In this document: positions 9,497 to 17,923 of the stretch, piece after piece
Position numbering within the stretch: position 1 is the first letter of the stretch
How the letters are laid out: each line of letters opens with the position of its first letter
Source of the DNA: Euryarchaeota archaeon UBA439
GTDB lineage: Archaea > Thermoplasmatota > Poseidoniia > Poseidoniales > Thalassarchaeaceae
Assembly: GCA_002497245.1 (NCBI GenBank)
Contig: DANB01000011.1
Location: 420 to 64,419 of the forward strand
Reading direction: 5' to 3'
Length of the DNA: 64,000 bases
The notes under the pieces: generated by a model
The model's database searches: none
Told to the model about the DNA's origin: nothing
The model's input: only the letters and a program-made list of their open reading frames with translations
Made by a program: the position numbers and the translations under genes

Positions 9497-10348
9497 ATGG
9501 AAGTGCAGACCGTATTATTAGCTGCCTTGATGGCTGGGGTTGTAGCGACGACTGTCACAGTGCTGATAGAAAAATATGGAGGAGTTTTAGGAGGAATCTT
9601 AGGGACAATTCCGACCACTATTATTCCTGCATCAATTGGAATAGCATCAGAAGGTGGAAACGAGGCTCTAATTATTAGTCTGGCAATAGTCCCTTCAGGG
9701 ATGCTAATAAATGCAATTTTTCTAAGTGTGTGGGCTCTTCTACCTGATAAATTACCAAAAACATGGAGTCAAAATAGTAGCTTAGTTTTCACAAGTATAA
9801 TCTCATTGATTATATGGGCTTTAGTGGGATTATTTACGATTAATATGATAGATAGAGCAATAGGTAATAATTACTCTCCTGAAGAAATATCTATTGTTGG
9901 ACTTGTATTGGTTGCAACACTTGGGATAGTGATGTGTTGGAATCTAAAACCTGCACCTAAAGGAAAAAACTCAGTCAGTAAAAAAATACTCGTAGCCAGA
10001 GGTTTAGTCGCCTCCATGGCAATTGGCGTTGCAGTATTAATTTCGAGTTTAGGAATGCCTCTATTAGCAGGATTAGCATCAGTATTTCCTGCGATATTTC
10101 TGACAAGTATGATCGCTCTGTGGTTAGCTCAAGGGCCTTCAGTACCGCTTGGTGCTGCGGGTCCAATGATGATGGGTGGCGCCTCTGTTGCAATGTATTC
10201 GATTATAGCAATGTGGTCATTAATTGAATATGGTTTATTCATAGGTTCGATAATAGCATGGATTGGTTCGATTATATTATGGTCAATACCTTCTTTTGTG
10301 TTTGTTAACTGGAGAGCAAAAGTGACAATCTCGAATGAAAACGACTGA
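9497..10348 (+). CDS. Polytopic membrane protein, unknown function
   Basis: About 283 aa with roughly eight or nine predicted hydrophobic helices. The conserved-looking N-terminal segment EKYGGVLGGILGTIPTTIIPA and the later GAAGPMMMGGASVAMYS give glycine-rich helix packing like small transporters, but I cannot name the family. The ATG at 9497 is preceded by TAGGA 6 nt upstream, a better start than the TTG at 9479. Divergent from gatD. The next gene (Rieske oxygenase) follows after about 25 bp on the same strand. Confidence 0.75.
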   Translation: MEVQTVLLAALMAGVVATTVTVLIEKYGGVLGGILGTIPTTIIPASIGIASEGGNEALIISLAIVPSGMLINAIFLSVWALLPDKLPKTWSQNSSLVFTSIISLIIWALVGLFTINMIDRAIGNNYSPEEISIVGLVLVATLGIVMCWNLKPAPKGKNSVSKKILVARGLVASMAIGVAVLISSLGMPLLAGLASVFPAIFLTSMIALWLAQGPSVPLGAAGPMMMGGASVAMYSIIAMWSLIEYGLFIGSIIAWIGSIILWSIPSFVFVNWRAKVTISNEND

Positions 10349-10373
10349 ATAGGAATTCATTGGAGTCGCTTTG

Positions 10374-11432
10374 ATGGACGACACACCTTTGATTCATCAA
10401 GATATCGAAAAGGCCCATACTTTACCTTCGAGATACTATACTGAAAAATCTGTTTTTGAAGAAATTATTTCTACATTTTCACAATCATTTCATTTTTCTG
10501 CACACATAAGCCAACTTGAAAAAAATAATATTATCCCATTACCTCAATTAGAAAATATAATGGAAGAATCATTGATTTTAGTGAGAGGTGATAAAATAAG
10601 ATGTTTATCTAATGTTTGCACTCATAGAGGAATGCTGATTGCAACTACTCCATGTAATTCAAGAACCCTAAAATGTGGATATCATGGTCGTACATTTGGA
10701 TTAGATGGATGTATGAAGAATATGCCAGAGTTTGAGAATGTTGAAGGATTTCCAAGCCAAAAGGATAACCTAAAACAATTTCAAGTTAGAGAATGGAAGG
10801 GATTATATTTTGTTGGAGGGAATAAATTCTTTGATTCGGTTTGCAAAGAATTAGATCGAAGGTTGGGTTGGATTAATTTAGAAGATTTTAGCCACGACGA
10901 ATCAAGACATAGAGACTATGAGATAAAGGCAAATTGGGCACTATATGTTGATAACTATCTGGAAGGTTTTCACATTCCATTCGTCCACAGTGACTTAAAC
11001 AATGTTCTAGATTATAACTCATATAAGACAGAATTATTTGAAGGAGGAGTGCTACAAATAGGCATAGCAAACGAAGGAGAAGAGTGCTTTGATTTACCAG
11101 AATCTTCACCAGACTTTGGAGAGAATATTGCGGCCTACTATTACTGGATATTTCCAGGACTCATGTTGAACTTCTATCCTTGGGGATTATCTGTGAATAT
11201 TGTGAATCCTATCTCGGTCGATAAAACGCAGATAATCTATCATGGATTTGTAGGGAATAGGAATTTGCTAGGCAAGGGCGCAGGAGGCGACTTAGACAAA
11301 GTAGAATTAGAAGATCAAGATATTGTCGAAGCTACTCAAAGAGGTGTTTCGTCGAAATCTTATGACAGAGGAAGATACTCTCCGACTAAAGAAAAAGGCG
11401 TACATTATTTCCATAGAATATTAACCGATTAA
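10374..11432 (+). CDS. Rieske non-heme iron oxygenase, alpha-subunit type
   Basis: Member of the aromatic ring-hydroxylating dioxygenase/choline monooxygenase superfamily. The Rieske [2Fe-2S] motif is Cys-x-His (VCTHRG, about residues 82-84) and Cys-x2-His (KCGYHG, about 101-104). The catalytic-domain motif DNYLEGFHIPFVH supplies the mononuclear-iron histidines (about 200 and 205) and the bridging Asp (about 193). At about 352 aa it is shorter than many alpha subunits, closer to choline/carnitine-type monooxygenases. No ferredoxin, reductase or beta subunit gene is adjacent, so redox partner and substrate are unknown. The start is the ATG at 10374 (a TTG precedes it directly). Confidence 0.9.
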   Translation: MDDTPLIHQDIEKAHTLPSRYYTEKSVFEEIISTFSQSFHFSAHISQLEKNNIIPLPQLENIMEESLILVRGDKIRCLSNVCTHRGMLIATTPCNSRTLKCGYHGRTFGLDGCMKNMPEFENVEGFPSQKDNLKQFQVREWKGLYFVGGNKFFDSVCKELDRRLGWINLEDFSHDESRHRDYEIKANWALYVDNYLEGFHIPFVHSDLNNVLDYNSYKTELFEGGVLQIGIANEGEECFDLPESSPDFGENIAAYYYWIFPGLMLNFYPWGLSVNIVNPISVDKTQIIYHGFVGNRNLLGKGAGGDLDKVELEDQDIVEATQRGVSSKSYDRGRYSPTKEKGVHYFHRILTD

Positions 11433-11437
11433 TGATA

Positions 11438-11589
11438 TGGTGCCGGGAGCGGGACTTGAACCCGCGACCTTCGGATGTCTCAGACACTCAAAGCAGGCTG
11501 TTGCGCTCATGACTAGTTTCAACAAAAATCATATTTCCATCAAAAATTACCCTATGAGTCCGACGCGCTACCAACTACGCCACCCCGGC
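11438..11589 (-). tRNA. tRNA-Met (CAT), elongator type, with 76-nt intron
   Basis: On the minus strand the mature tRNA is 76 nt including CCA. The acceptor stem GCCGGGG (11583-11589) pairs with TCCCGGC (11442-11448), the discriminator is A and CCA is encoded at 11438-11440. The anticodon arm is TCGGA-CTCATA|A-TCCGA, interrupted after position 37. Exons are 11553-11589 and 11438-11476. The sequence looks like archaeal elongator tRNA-Met rather than initiator. A TATA-like GGTTATACT (minus strand, about 11622-11630) lies roughly 35-40 nt upstream. Confidence 0.95.
11477..11552 (-). other. Archaeal tRNA intron (position 37/38) with bulge-helix-bulge
   Basis: 76-nt intron at the canonical 37/38 site. 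A four-pair helix joins CUCA (11555-11558) to UGAG (11479-11482). It is flanked by three-base bulges UA^G (11554, 11553, 11552) and AC^A (11478, 11477, 11476), where ^ marks the cuts. An intron-side helix GGUA/UGUC closes the motif. This is the substrate expected for the archaeal tRNA splicing endonuclease, which is not encoded in this window. The anticodon bases lie partly in the central helix. Confidence 0.88.
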
Positions 11590-11701
11590 AGTAAGTCGGT
11601 CGAGTGACAACAACCATTTGAGTATAACCGTCCACCAAATGAGTTTTTTTGGGAACTTGTTACATCAGTACACTTGATGAGTAGTTCGTCATCGGAAGGA
11701 C

Positions 11702-12571
11702 GTGGTCGACGTTGATACAGCCCTACGTGCTAACGCTTACAATGACCGTAAGCGTAGATCTAGTGGCGATAAAAAAGATGGTAAGAACACGCCGAAAAAG
11801 ATTGAGGATTTTGATCCTGCCGCGCATGCAGTAAAAGAAGTTGCAGATGCTTATTCAATGTGGCTTGTAATTATTTATGGTACTGCAGTTGCATTAGCAA
11901 TACGTTACTTATTGATGCCAGAAATGGATGAACCAGGAGCCATATTATATCTTGTTCCATTGTTATTATGTGCTACAATAATACCTCTCCATAAAATTAT
12001 AATTCCGAGGAAATACAGTGAATTATACACTAATGGAAATTGGTTTAGAGCAGTCTTCTTATTCATTTTCACTTGGTTAGCATTTTCATTCATTGTTTCA
12101 AATCCTCCTCTAGCAGATATCGCACCCCCTACTCTTGCTGGTGGAATCGATATTGAACAAACAGAAGGAATTGAAGAAACTTCATGGAAGAATGGCGTAT
12201 ATACAATTAATTTGAATCAAGATACTGTTGAGGTGGTTATGGGTATGGCTGTAAGAGATAATGTAGATGCAGAATCTGTGAACATTAATGCTGTAATATA
12301 TTACAGAGGAGAAATTGTACAAGATTTGGCTAACGGAACTACTATTTCACATACAGAAGAAATGGAGATGTTTGATTCAATTAATAACTGGACCAGAGGA
12401 AATAAAGTGAGTCCCCATCAAAGTGACATAGGCCTGGCATGGGATTTAGGAACTTTAGACCCTGGAGAATATACTATTGAGATTACATTGACTGAAGAAG
12501 GATCTCCTTGGATTAATACTACTGAATTAGTTTATACAATTTCAATAGCTCAAACTACAGTTCTTGGTTGA
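11702..12571 (+). CDS. Membrane-anchored protein with extracellular beta domain
   Basis: A 289-aa hypothetical protein. It has a charged cytoplasmic N terminus (about 50 residues, rich in Lys/Arg/Asp), then three hydrophobic helices (about residues 52-70, 79-97 and 114-131). An approximately 150-residue Thr/Asn/Glu-rich, strand-forming domain follows, with several N-x-S/T sites, probably outside the cell. The only plausible start is the GTG at 11702, since a stop lies 24 nt upstream in frame; GGAAGGA directly precedes it. Its 3' end overlaps the convergent rfcS by 17 bp. No family recognised. Confidence 0.72.
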   Translation: MVDVDTALRANAYNDRKRRSSGDKKDGKNTPKKIEDFDPAAHAVKEVADAYSMWLVIIYGTAVALAIRYLLMPEMDEPGAILYLVPLLLCATIIPLHKIIIPRKYSELYTNGNWFRAVFLFIFTWLAFSFIVSNPPLADIAPPTLAGGIDIEQTEGIEETSWKNGVYTINLNQDTVEVVMGMAVRDNVDAESVNINAVIYYRGEIVQDLANGTTISHTEEMEMFDSINNWTRGNKVSPHQSDIGLAWDLGTLDPGEYTIEITLTEEGSPWINTTELVYTISIAQTTVLG

Positions 12572-13517
12572 TTTGAGAGCAAATCATTGCAGTCATAGCG
12601 TCTAGTTGTAGAGATTCACCTCCTCCTTCAACCATTCTAAAATCTGTTTCAGCCATTACTTCAGTAACCTTAAGTTTCTGACTCTCATCAAAAAATGTGA
12701 CACTTCCTAATTCTCGATGTAATTGATTAACTAAGTCAGTTCCAGCTAATCCAAACCTATCTAACAATTCTCTAAGTCTTCTTCTAGCTGGTTGGAAACC
12801 ATCTTGTTGACAGGCTAAGAAATATCCATGTAATTCTTCGGGAGGTGCTGTTGCTGTTGTTTCATAAATCAATTCTCTCGTAACATTGCTATCTAAAGAC
12901 GCAGCAACTTGCAGTGAAGTAATGGCTTTCCTTAAATCACCTAAAGAAACATGAACAATAGCATCTGCTGCTTCTGGATGAAGTTCAATTTTTTCCTCGC
13001 TAGCGACATTTACAATCATGTCTCTAACTTGGTCTTCAGGTAATGGACGGAATCTGAAAACTGCGCATCTAGATTGGATTGGTTCAATAATTTTAGATGA
13101 ATAGTTACATGACAAAATAAATCTACAAGTTTCTGCATATTGCTCCATAATTCTCCTAAGTGCTCCTTGAGCATCGGGAGTTAATGCATCAGCCTCATCA
13201 AGAAAAATTACTTTGAAATTGGTTCCAGGTACTGGAGCGGTGCGAGCAAAGGATTTTACTTTGGTTCTAATAGATTCCAATTTCCTCTCATCACTAGCGT
13301 TCATTTCCAACATATTCGTTCTGTATCCTTCACCAAATACGTCCCTAGCTAGAGCTATTGCAGCAGTAGTCTTACCTGTCCCAGGAGGTCCAGCAAACAA
13401 TAAATGCGGGAATGTTCGCTTCTCAGCATATGCTTTGAGTCTTTCAACTACAGCCCGCTGTCCTTTGATGTCACCCACTGTTCGCGGGCGATGACGCTCA
13501 ACCCAAAGTTCACTCAT
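12555..13517 (-). CDS. rfcS: Replication factor C small subunit
   Basis: AAA+ clamp-loader subunit that with RfcL loads PCNA at primer ends. WVERHRPRTVGDIKGQ opens the protein. Walker A is AGPPGTGKTTAA (about residues 42-52), Walker B FLDEADAL, sensor 1 SCNYSSKIIEPIQSRC with the SRC arginine finger, then the helical collar. 320 aa is the usual length. PCNA itself is at 37,470. ATG at 13517. Convergent overlap of 17 bp with the upstream membrane-protein gene. Confidence 0.97.
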   Translation of the reverse strand: MSELWVERHRPRTVGDIKGQRAVVERLKAYAEKRTFPHLLFAGPPGTGKTTAAIALARDVFGEGYRTNMLEMNASDERKLESIRTKVKSFARTAPVPGTNFKVIFLDEADALTPDAQGALRRIMEQYAETCRFILSCNYSSKIIEPIQSRCAVFRFRPLPEDQVRDMIVNVASEEKIELHPEAADAIVHVSLGDLRKAITSLQVAASLDSNVTRELIYETTATAPPEELHGYFLACQQDGFQPARRRLRELLDRFGLAGTDLVNQLHRELGSVTFFDESQKLKVTEVMAETDFRMVEGGGESLQLDAMTAMICSQINQEL

Positions 13518-13575
13518 AGCAAAGTTACATCAAAGGCGGTTGTCCTTGAAGTTTTGTAGAGATGTACTCTAAGAA

Positions 13576-14391
13576 TTAGTATCCTTCATCTGCGTTTGGA
13601 AACTGTTTACTACGTACATCTTCGATGTACTGCTTGACAGCCCCATCAATTGTCTCACCTAAATCTGCATATCTCCTTAGGAATCTAGGACTGAAATCTT
13701 TTGTTATTCCCAACATATCATGTAAAACCAAAACTTGACCATCACAATCTACTCCTGCACCTATTCCAATAGTTGGAATTGTTAGTTGTTCACTGACTTT
13801 CTTAGCCAGTTCAGCAGGTATCTTTTCGAAAACAATAGAGAAGCATCCCGCTTCCTCTAATGCTTTAGCGTCTTCAAGTAATTTTGTAGCCTCATCTTGT
13901 TCCTTGGCTCTAACACTGTAAGTTCCAAATTTGTAAATAGACTGAGGAGTTAATCCAAGATGTCCCATCACTGGAATTCCAGCTTGCTGAATTCTCACTA
14001 CAGATTCAACAATTTCTAAACCACCCTCTAATTTAACAGCGTGACCACCGGATTCCTTCATGATACGAATCGCTGAATCAAGAGCGGTTTTAGAATCTCC
14101 CTGATAAGTACCAAATGGCATATCAACGACCACTAAGGCTCGATCAACTCCATTAATAACACATTGAGCATGATAGATCATATGATCTAAAGTAATTGGA
14201 ACTGTTGTTTCATTCCCAGCCATGACATTGGAAGCAGAATCGCCAACAAGAATTACATCGATTCCCGCAGCATCTACAAGTCTAGCTAATGAATAGTCAT
14301 ACGAGGTTAGCATGGTGATTTTCTCACCACTTGCTTTCATTTCTTGAAGTGTATGAGTTGTAACTTTTTTTGCTCGACTAGATATTGCCAT
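13576..14391 (-). CDS. panB: 3-methyl-2-oxobutanoate hydroxymethyltransferase
   Basis: Transfers a hydroxymethyl group from 5,10-methylene-THF to 2-oxoisovalerate, the first committed step to pantothenate and CoA. The family hallmarks [59 protein letters not shown] and [18 protein letters not shown] are all present. I chose the ATG at 14391 (MAISSRAKK), with GGTGAG about 4 nt upstream, over the upstream in-frame ATG at 14433. Works with the THF pool fed by Fhs and, downstream, with the CoaD-DPCK fusion at 55 kb. Confidence 0.97.
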   Translation of the reverse strand: MAISSRAKKVTTHTLQEMKASGEKITMLTSYDYSLARLVDAAGIDVILVGDSASNVMAGNETTVPITLDHMIYHAQCVINGVDRALVVVDMPFGTYQGDSKTALDSAIRIMKESGGHAVKLEGGLEIVESVVRIQQAGIPVMGHLGLTPQSIYKFGTYSVRAKEQDEATKLLEDAKALEEAGCFSIVFEKIPAELAKKVSEQLTIPTIGIGAGVDCDGQVLVLHDMLGITKDFSPRFLRRYADLGETIDGAVKQYIEDVRSKQFPNADEGY

Positions 14392-14452
14392 ACACTCACC
14401 TTCGATATGTTCGAGAAACATACAGGCCTTCAATTGAACGCCTTATCAATCA

Positions 14453-16114
14453 CTAATCGAACTCTAATTCTTCCACACCTAGTAAGAACTCATCTATTTC
14501 TAATATTCCATCTTTATTCTCATCAGCAGCATGGAAATATTCTCTCAGTGCATCTTCTCCTTCGCCAGGAAAACCTAGAGATTGCATTGCTGAGATAAAT
14601 TCATTTAAATTCAGATGATTATTTCGATCTATATCTGCTGCATGGAATGCGGCCCAACGTCGGCGATGCTCTACTTCGTTAGGATTGGTGAATGTCAAGC
14701 GGAAAGTTTCCCAAGGAGTAATCTGATTCTCTGTATGCTTTTTACCATATGAATTATAGATAATTAATCCGATTATAATAGCGGCCGAACCGCCTATTAC
14801 AGCCTTGGAACCCATGGCATAAATTAGAATTGAGCCTCCCAAGATTCCTAAAATCTGTACTAAGGGGAATAATGGAGATTTCCATTCGGGTTTATACCAA
14901 TGAGATTTTGCAGATGTACGAAGCACTAATACTGCAACATTGAGGACAATAAAAATCATGATATTGAATCCAGAAGCAAATTCTGCTACATCATGAACTG
15001 GTAGGAACATTATGGCAGCTGCCATAGATAACCCTGTCGCAACAATCGCCCAATGAGGAGTCTCATACTTACTATGAACATTTTCAAAAAATAATGGCAA
15101 GAGATTGTCTCTCGCCATGGCGAAAAGGAATCTGGATGCAGCCATTATACCCGCAAGTGAGCCAGAAAGAACTGTGATGGCTGCAAATGTTGCTGCGATA
15201 GTTGCAACAGTCTTACCACCTACATCTAAGGCAAAAATATAGATTGGATCTTCTCTTGCATGTCCACTTTCAACATAATTAATAGGATCAACTGTTATTG
15301 CCATTGTTAGAGTCACAAAGACATATAATAAAATGCTGAAAAGTAGAGAAATAAGTATCCCATAAGGTAGATTCTTACCTGGTGATTTAATTTCACCACC
15401 TACTGCTGCAATTTTTGTAACTCCAATATATGAGACAAAAACCAGAGCAGCTGTAGACGAGAAACTATGCCAATCTGCTCCAAGTGATTCTCTAGAAATT
15501 GCGGCATCCCAATTTAATTCAGAGGTTGCCAATGCCCAAATGCAAACACAGAGTAAATATGAAACTGAAACCAAAACCACTGGTGTTTGAACTTTCTTAA
15601 TACTCTTAGCACCCAGAATATTGATTCCTACAATCAAAGACAACATAATCATTACTGCGACATCAAGATTAATAGAAAATCCTAAAATCTCTTGTAAAAC
15701 CCATAAATATGCTCTAAATCCAATTAATGCAAAGGCAGATTTGAGCATAAAATTAGCCCATAGACCTAATCCAGATATTGTACCTATAATTGGGCCGAAT
15801 GTTTTTTCGATATAGACATAGGCACCACCAGATGAAGGCATTGCAGATGCAAGTTCAGATTTGGAAATTGCTCCAGGGAGAATAACTAATCCTGCAAATA
15901 AATATGCTAACCATATACCGCCAAGTGGAACTTCTCCTCCACCTAGTTCCATCATTGCTAGAGAAGGAAGAACGAAAAGCCCACTTCCTAACATTGCAGA
16001 TAATGATAGGATAACTACAGAAAAGAGGCCTAGCTTTCTCTCTAATGTTTCAGTTACTCTTTCAAAAGGTTGTAAGACTATACCTAAAACCTCTGAGGGG
16101 GAAAGCCTATCCAT
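14453..16114 (-). CDS. APC-family amino acid permease with C-terminal EF-hand pair
   Basis: The first about 450 residues form a 12-helix amino acid-polyamine-organocation transporter: FSVVILSLSAMLGSGLFVLPSL is the APC helix-1 motif with its unwound GSG, and SELASAMPSSGGAYVYIEKTFG is helix 3. After a linker come two EF-hand loops: DIDRNNHLNLNE (about residues 494-505) and DENKDGILEIDE (about 531-542). Both have acidic or Asn ligands at positions 1, 3, 5 and 9 and Glu at 12. The cytoplasmic side is the likely location. This suggests Ca2+- (or other cation-) controlled transport. The substrate cannot be told from sequence. ATG at 16114; divergent from the PI-PLC-like gene. Confidence 0.9.
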   Translation of the reverse strand: MDRLSPSEVLGIVLQPFERVTETLERKLGLFSVVILSLSAMLGSGLFVLPSLAMMELGGGEVPLGGIWLAYLFAGLVILPGAISKSELASAMPSSGGAYVYIEKTFGPIIGTISGLGLWANFMLKSAFALIGFRAYLWVLQEILGFSINLDVAVMIMLSLIVGINILGAKSIKKVQTPVVLVSVSYLLCVCIWALATSELNWDAAISRESLGADWHSFSSTAALVFVSYIGVTKIAAVGGEIKSPGKNLPYGILISLLFSILLYVFVTLTMAITVDPINYVESGHAREDPIYIFALDVGGKTVATIAATFAAITVLSGSLAGIMAASRFLFAMARDNLLPLFFENVHSKYETPHWAIVATGLSMAAAIMFLPVHDVAEFASGFNIMIFIVLNVAVLVLRTSAKSHWYKPEWKSPLFPLVQILGILGGSILIYAMGSKAVIGGSAAIIIGLIIYNSYGKKHTENQITPWETFRLTFTNPNEVEHRRRWAAFHAADIDRNNHLNLNEFISAMQSLGFPGEGEDALREYFHAADENKDGILEIDEFLLGVEELEFD

Positions 16115-16192
16115 ATTCTACCGAGAGATTATCGATAGTTGAAGTTTTGTCTCCGAAATTATAATGTTAGAAAGTGTTTTAGCGTTGACAAG

Positions 16193-17221
16193 ATGAGGGC
16201 GATTTCAATCATTTTGGTATTGATTATGTTGACTAGTTCATTCACTGGTTGCCTTTCTGAATCAGAAAAAATATCCTCTAGTGATGATGAGGATTTGACT
16301 CCCCTAAGGATTAATCATATTCAAATGAAAGGGACTCATAATTCCTATCATTTGGCTCCGATAGGACCTACAATTAGAGCTTATGATTATTCACATGACC
16401 CTCTAGATATTCAAGCGGAAGAACAGGGAGTAAGACAATTTGAGATAGATGTTTGGTGGGATGCAAGAGGTCAGTTGTATGTATATCATAATCAATATGA
16501 CTCAAGATCAAACTGTATTACTCTTGAAGAATGTCTGGGCACTCTGTTAGATTGGTCAAATCAAAATCAAGAACATGTACCATTAATGATTTGGATAGAA
16601 CCTAAAGAATGGATTGAGCAGAGTACTGACAATACAATAGTAATTGATTTGCAAAATATGCTAGAAAATATTGAGCAAGAAATAATCGAATATTGGCCTC
16701 GAAATAAAACTATTACACCTGATGATGTAAGGAACGGTGCCGAGACTCTCTCAAGAGCAGTTATGGAAAATGGTTGGCCTTTACTCGAAGATTCGAGAGG
16801 TAAAGCAATGTTTATCCTACTTTCTAGTGGAGACTTGAGACAGAGTTATTATGAACAATATCCAGGATTAAATGGTTCCAGAATGTTCACAATGTCTGAG
16901 CCAGGTAGTTCTGAAGCTGCAATCTTCTCAGATACCGACCCAATTGGTAATGGAGATGAAATAGAGGCTCTAGTTAGAGACGGATTTATTGTTAGATCAA
17001 GAGCAGATAATGCTGAAGATGGAGAAGCAGATAATAATGATACAACTAGGCTTCAGGCCGCTATTTCAGTGGGTGCTCATTCAATTTCTACAGATTATCC
17101 GGAGGAAGTCAATGGAATTGAATATTGGGTAGAGATACCTAATGGTAATCCAGTAGCATGCAATCCTATTTCTGCACCTGTTGACTGCACAGCAGAAAGA
17201 GTGGAGTCTTTAGCTAATTAG
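16193..17221 (+). CDS. PI-PLC-like phosphodiesterase, predicted lipoprotein
   Basis: Exported protein of the calcium-dependent phosphoinositide phospholipase C (C1) type. The ATG at 16193 gives a good signal peptide (MRAISIILVLIMLTSSFTGC) with a lipobox FTGC, so Cys20 is the probable lipid anchor. The catalytic TIM-barrel signs are GTHNSYH (first His), FEIDVWWD and VYHNQYD (second His). IEPKEWIE and a C-terminal STDYPEE strand follow, as in glycerophosphodiester/PI-PLC barrels. The real substrate is unknown; archaeal lipids can carry inositol phosphate headgroups. The gene lies divergently beside the EF-hand permease. Confidence 0.85.
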   Translation: MRAISIILVLIMLTSSFTGCLSESEKISSSDDEDLTPLRINHIQMKGTHNSYHLAPIGPTIRAYDYSHDPLDIQAEEQGVRQFEIDVWWDARGQLYVYHNQYDSRSNCITLEECLGTLLDWSNQNQEHVPLMIWIEPKEWIEQSTDNTIVIDLQNMLENIEQEIIEYWPRNKTITPDDVRNGAETLSRAVMENGWPLLEDSRGKAMFILLSSGDLRQSYYEQYPGLNGSRMFTMSEPGSSEAAIFSDTDPIGNGDEIEALVRDGFIVRSRADNAEDGEADNNDTTRLQAAISVGAHSISTDYPEEVNGIEYWVEIPNGNPVACNPISAPVDCTAERVESLAN

Positions 17222-17224
17222 CTT

Positions 17225-17923
17225 TCAAATCTTTGCAATTACCTTTAACTCAACAGCAATTGGAGTTGGAAGAGCTGAAACTGAGCAAGTTGTTCGAGAG
17301 GGGAGGATTTCAGAAAAATATTCAGCATAAACTTCATTGTAGCCTGCAAAATCTCGGTCCATATCTACGAGCATAGAATATACATCTACTACATTTTCCA
17401 AACTTGAACCATACTCTTCAAGAATTATCTTGATATTTTCTATTACTGAACGAGTTTGAGCTTTTATGTCATAATCTAGAGGATTGCCGTTTTCATCTTT
17501 TATTGGGCCACCGGGTATCTCATTAGTAACTGGTTTTCTAGGGCCGATTCCACTTACAAAGATTAGATCGCCCACTCTGTGAAGGTGAGGGTAGGCTCCA
17601 ACTGCAGAAGGCCCTAGTTCGGACTTGAATGGACCATTGGCCGTAACAAGTTTCCCTGCAGTTTTCTTCCCAACTACGCCGCCAACTATTCCGCCTACTG
17701 GGCCACCAACAGCTACTCCTGCAGCTGCACCCATTGCGCCGCCTGCTGAACTTAAAAATGATTTACCATAATCATTATACATTTTTTCTAAAATATCTTG
17801 AGGCATGGATTTTATTTGTTCAACAAGACGGCTTCTTGCCTCAGAATCCGTTATTTGGTCAACCTCATAAATCCATTCAAGTAGTTGCCCAAATTTTCGC
17901 TCATCAAATTGATCTTCGGACAT
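17225..17923 (-). CDS. RidA/YjgF-family protein with N-terminal glycine-zipper segment
   Basis: The C-terminal about 130 residues (from GPSAVGAYPHLHRVGDLIFVSG) are a RidA (endoribonuclease L-PSP) domain, the family that includes enamine/imine deaminases and 2-aminomuconate deaminase (AmnD). The conserved SRTTCSVSALPTPIAVELKVIA end holds the usual Arg and Cys. The N-terminal about 95 residues are extra: a helical part, then a Gly/Ala repeat (GGAMGAAAGVAVGGPVGG) like a membrane-inserting glycine zipper. The ATG at 17923 shares its A with the TGA of the upstream dioxygenase-like gene, so the genes are translationally coupled. Role inferred: deamination of the ring-cleavage product. Confidence 0.85.
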   Translation of the reverse strand: MSEDQFDERKFGQLLEWIYEVDQITDSEARSRLVEQIKSMPQDILEKMYNDYGKSFLSSAGGAMGAAAGVAVGGPVGGIVGGVVGKKTAGKLVTANGPFKSELGPSAVGAYPHLHRVGDLIFVSGIGPRKPVTNEIPGGPIKDENGNPLDYDIKAQTRSVIENIKIILEEYGSSLENVVDVYSMLVDMDRDFAGYNEVYAEYFSEILPSRTTCSVSALPTPIAVELKVIAKI

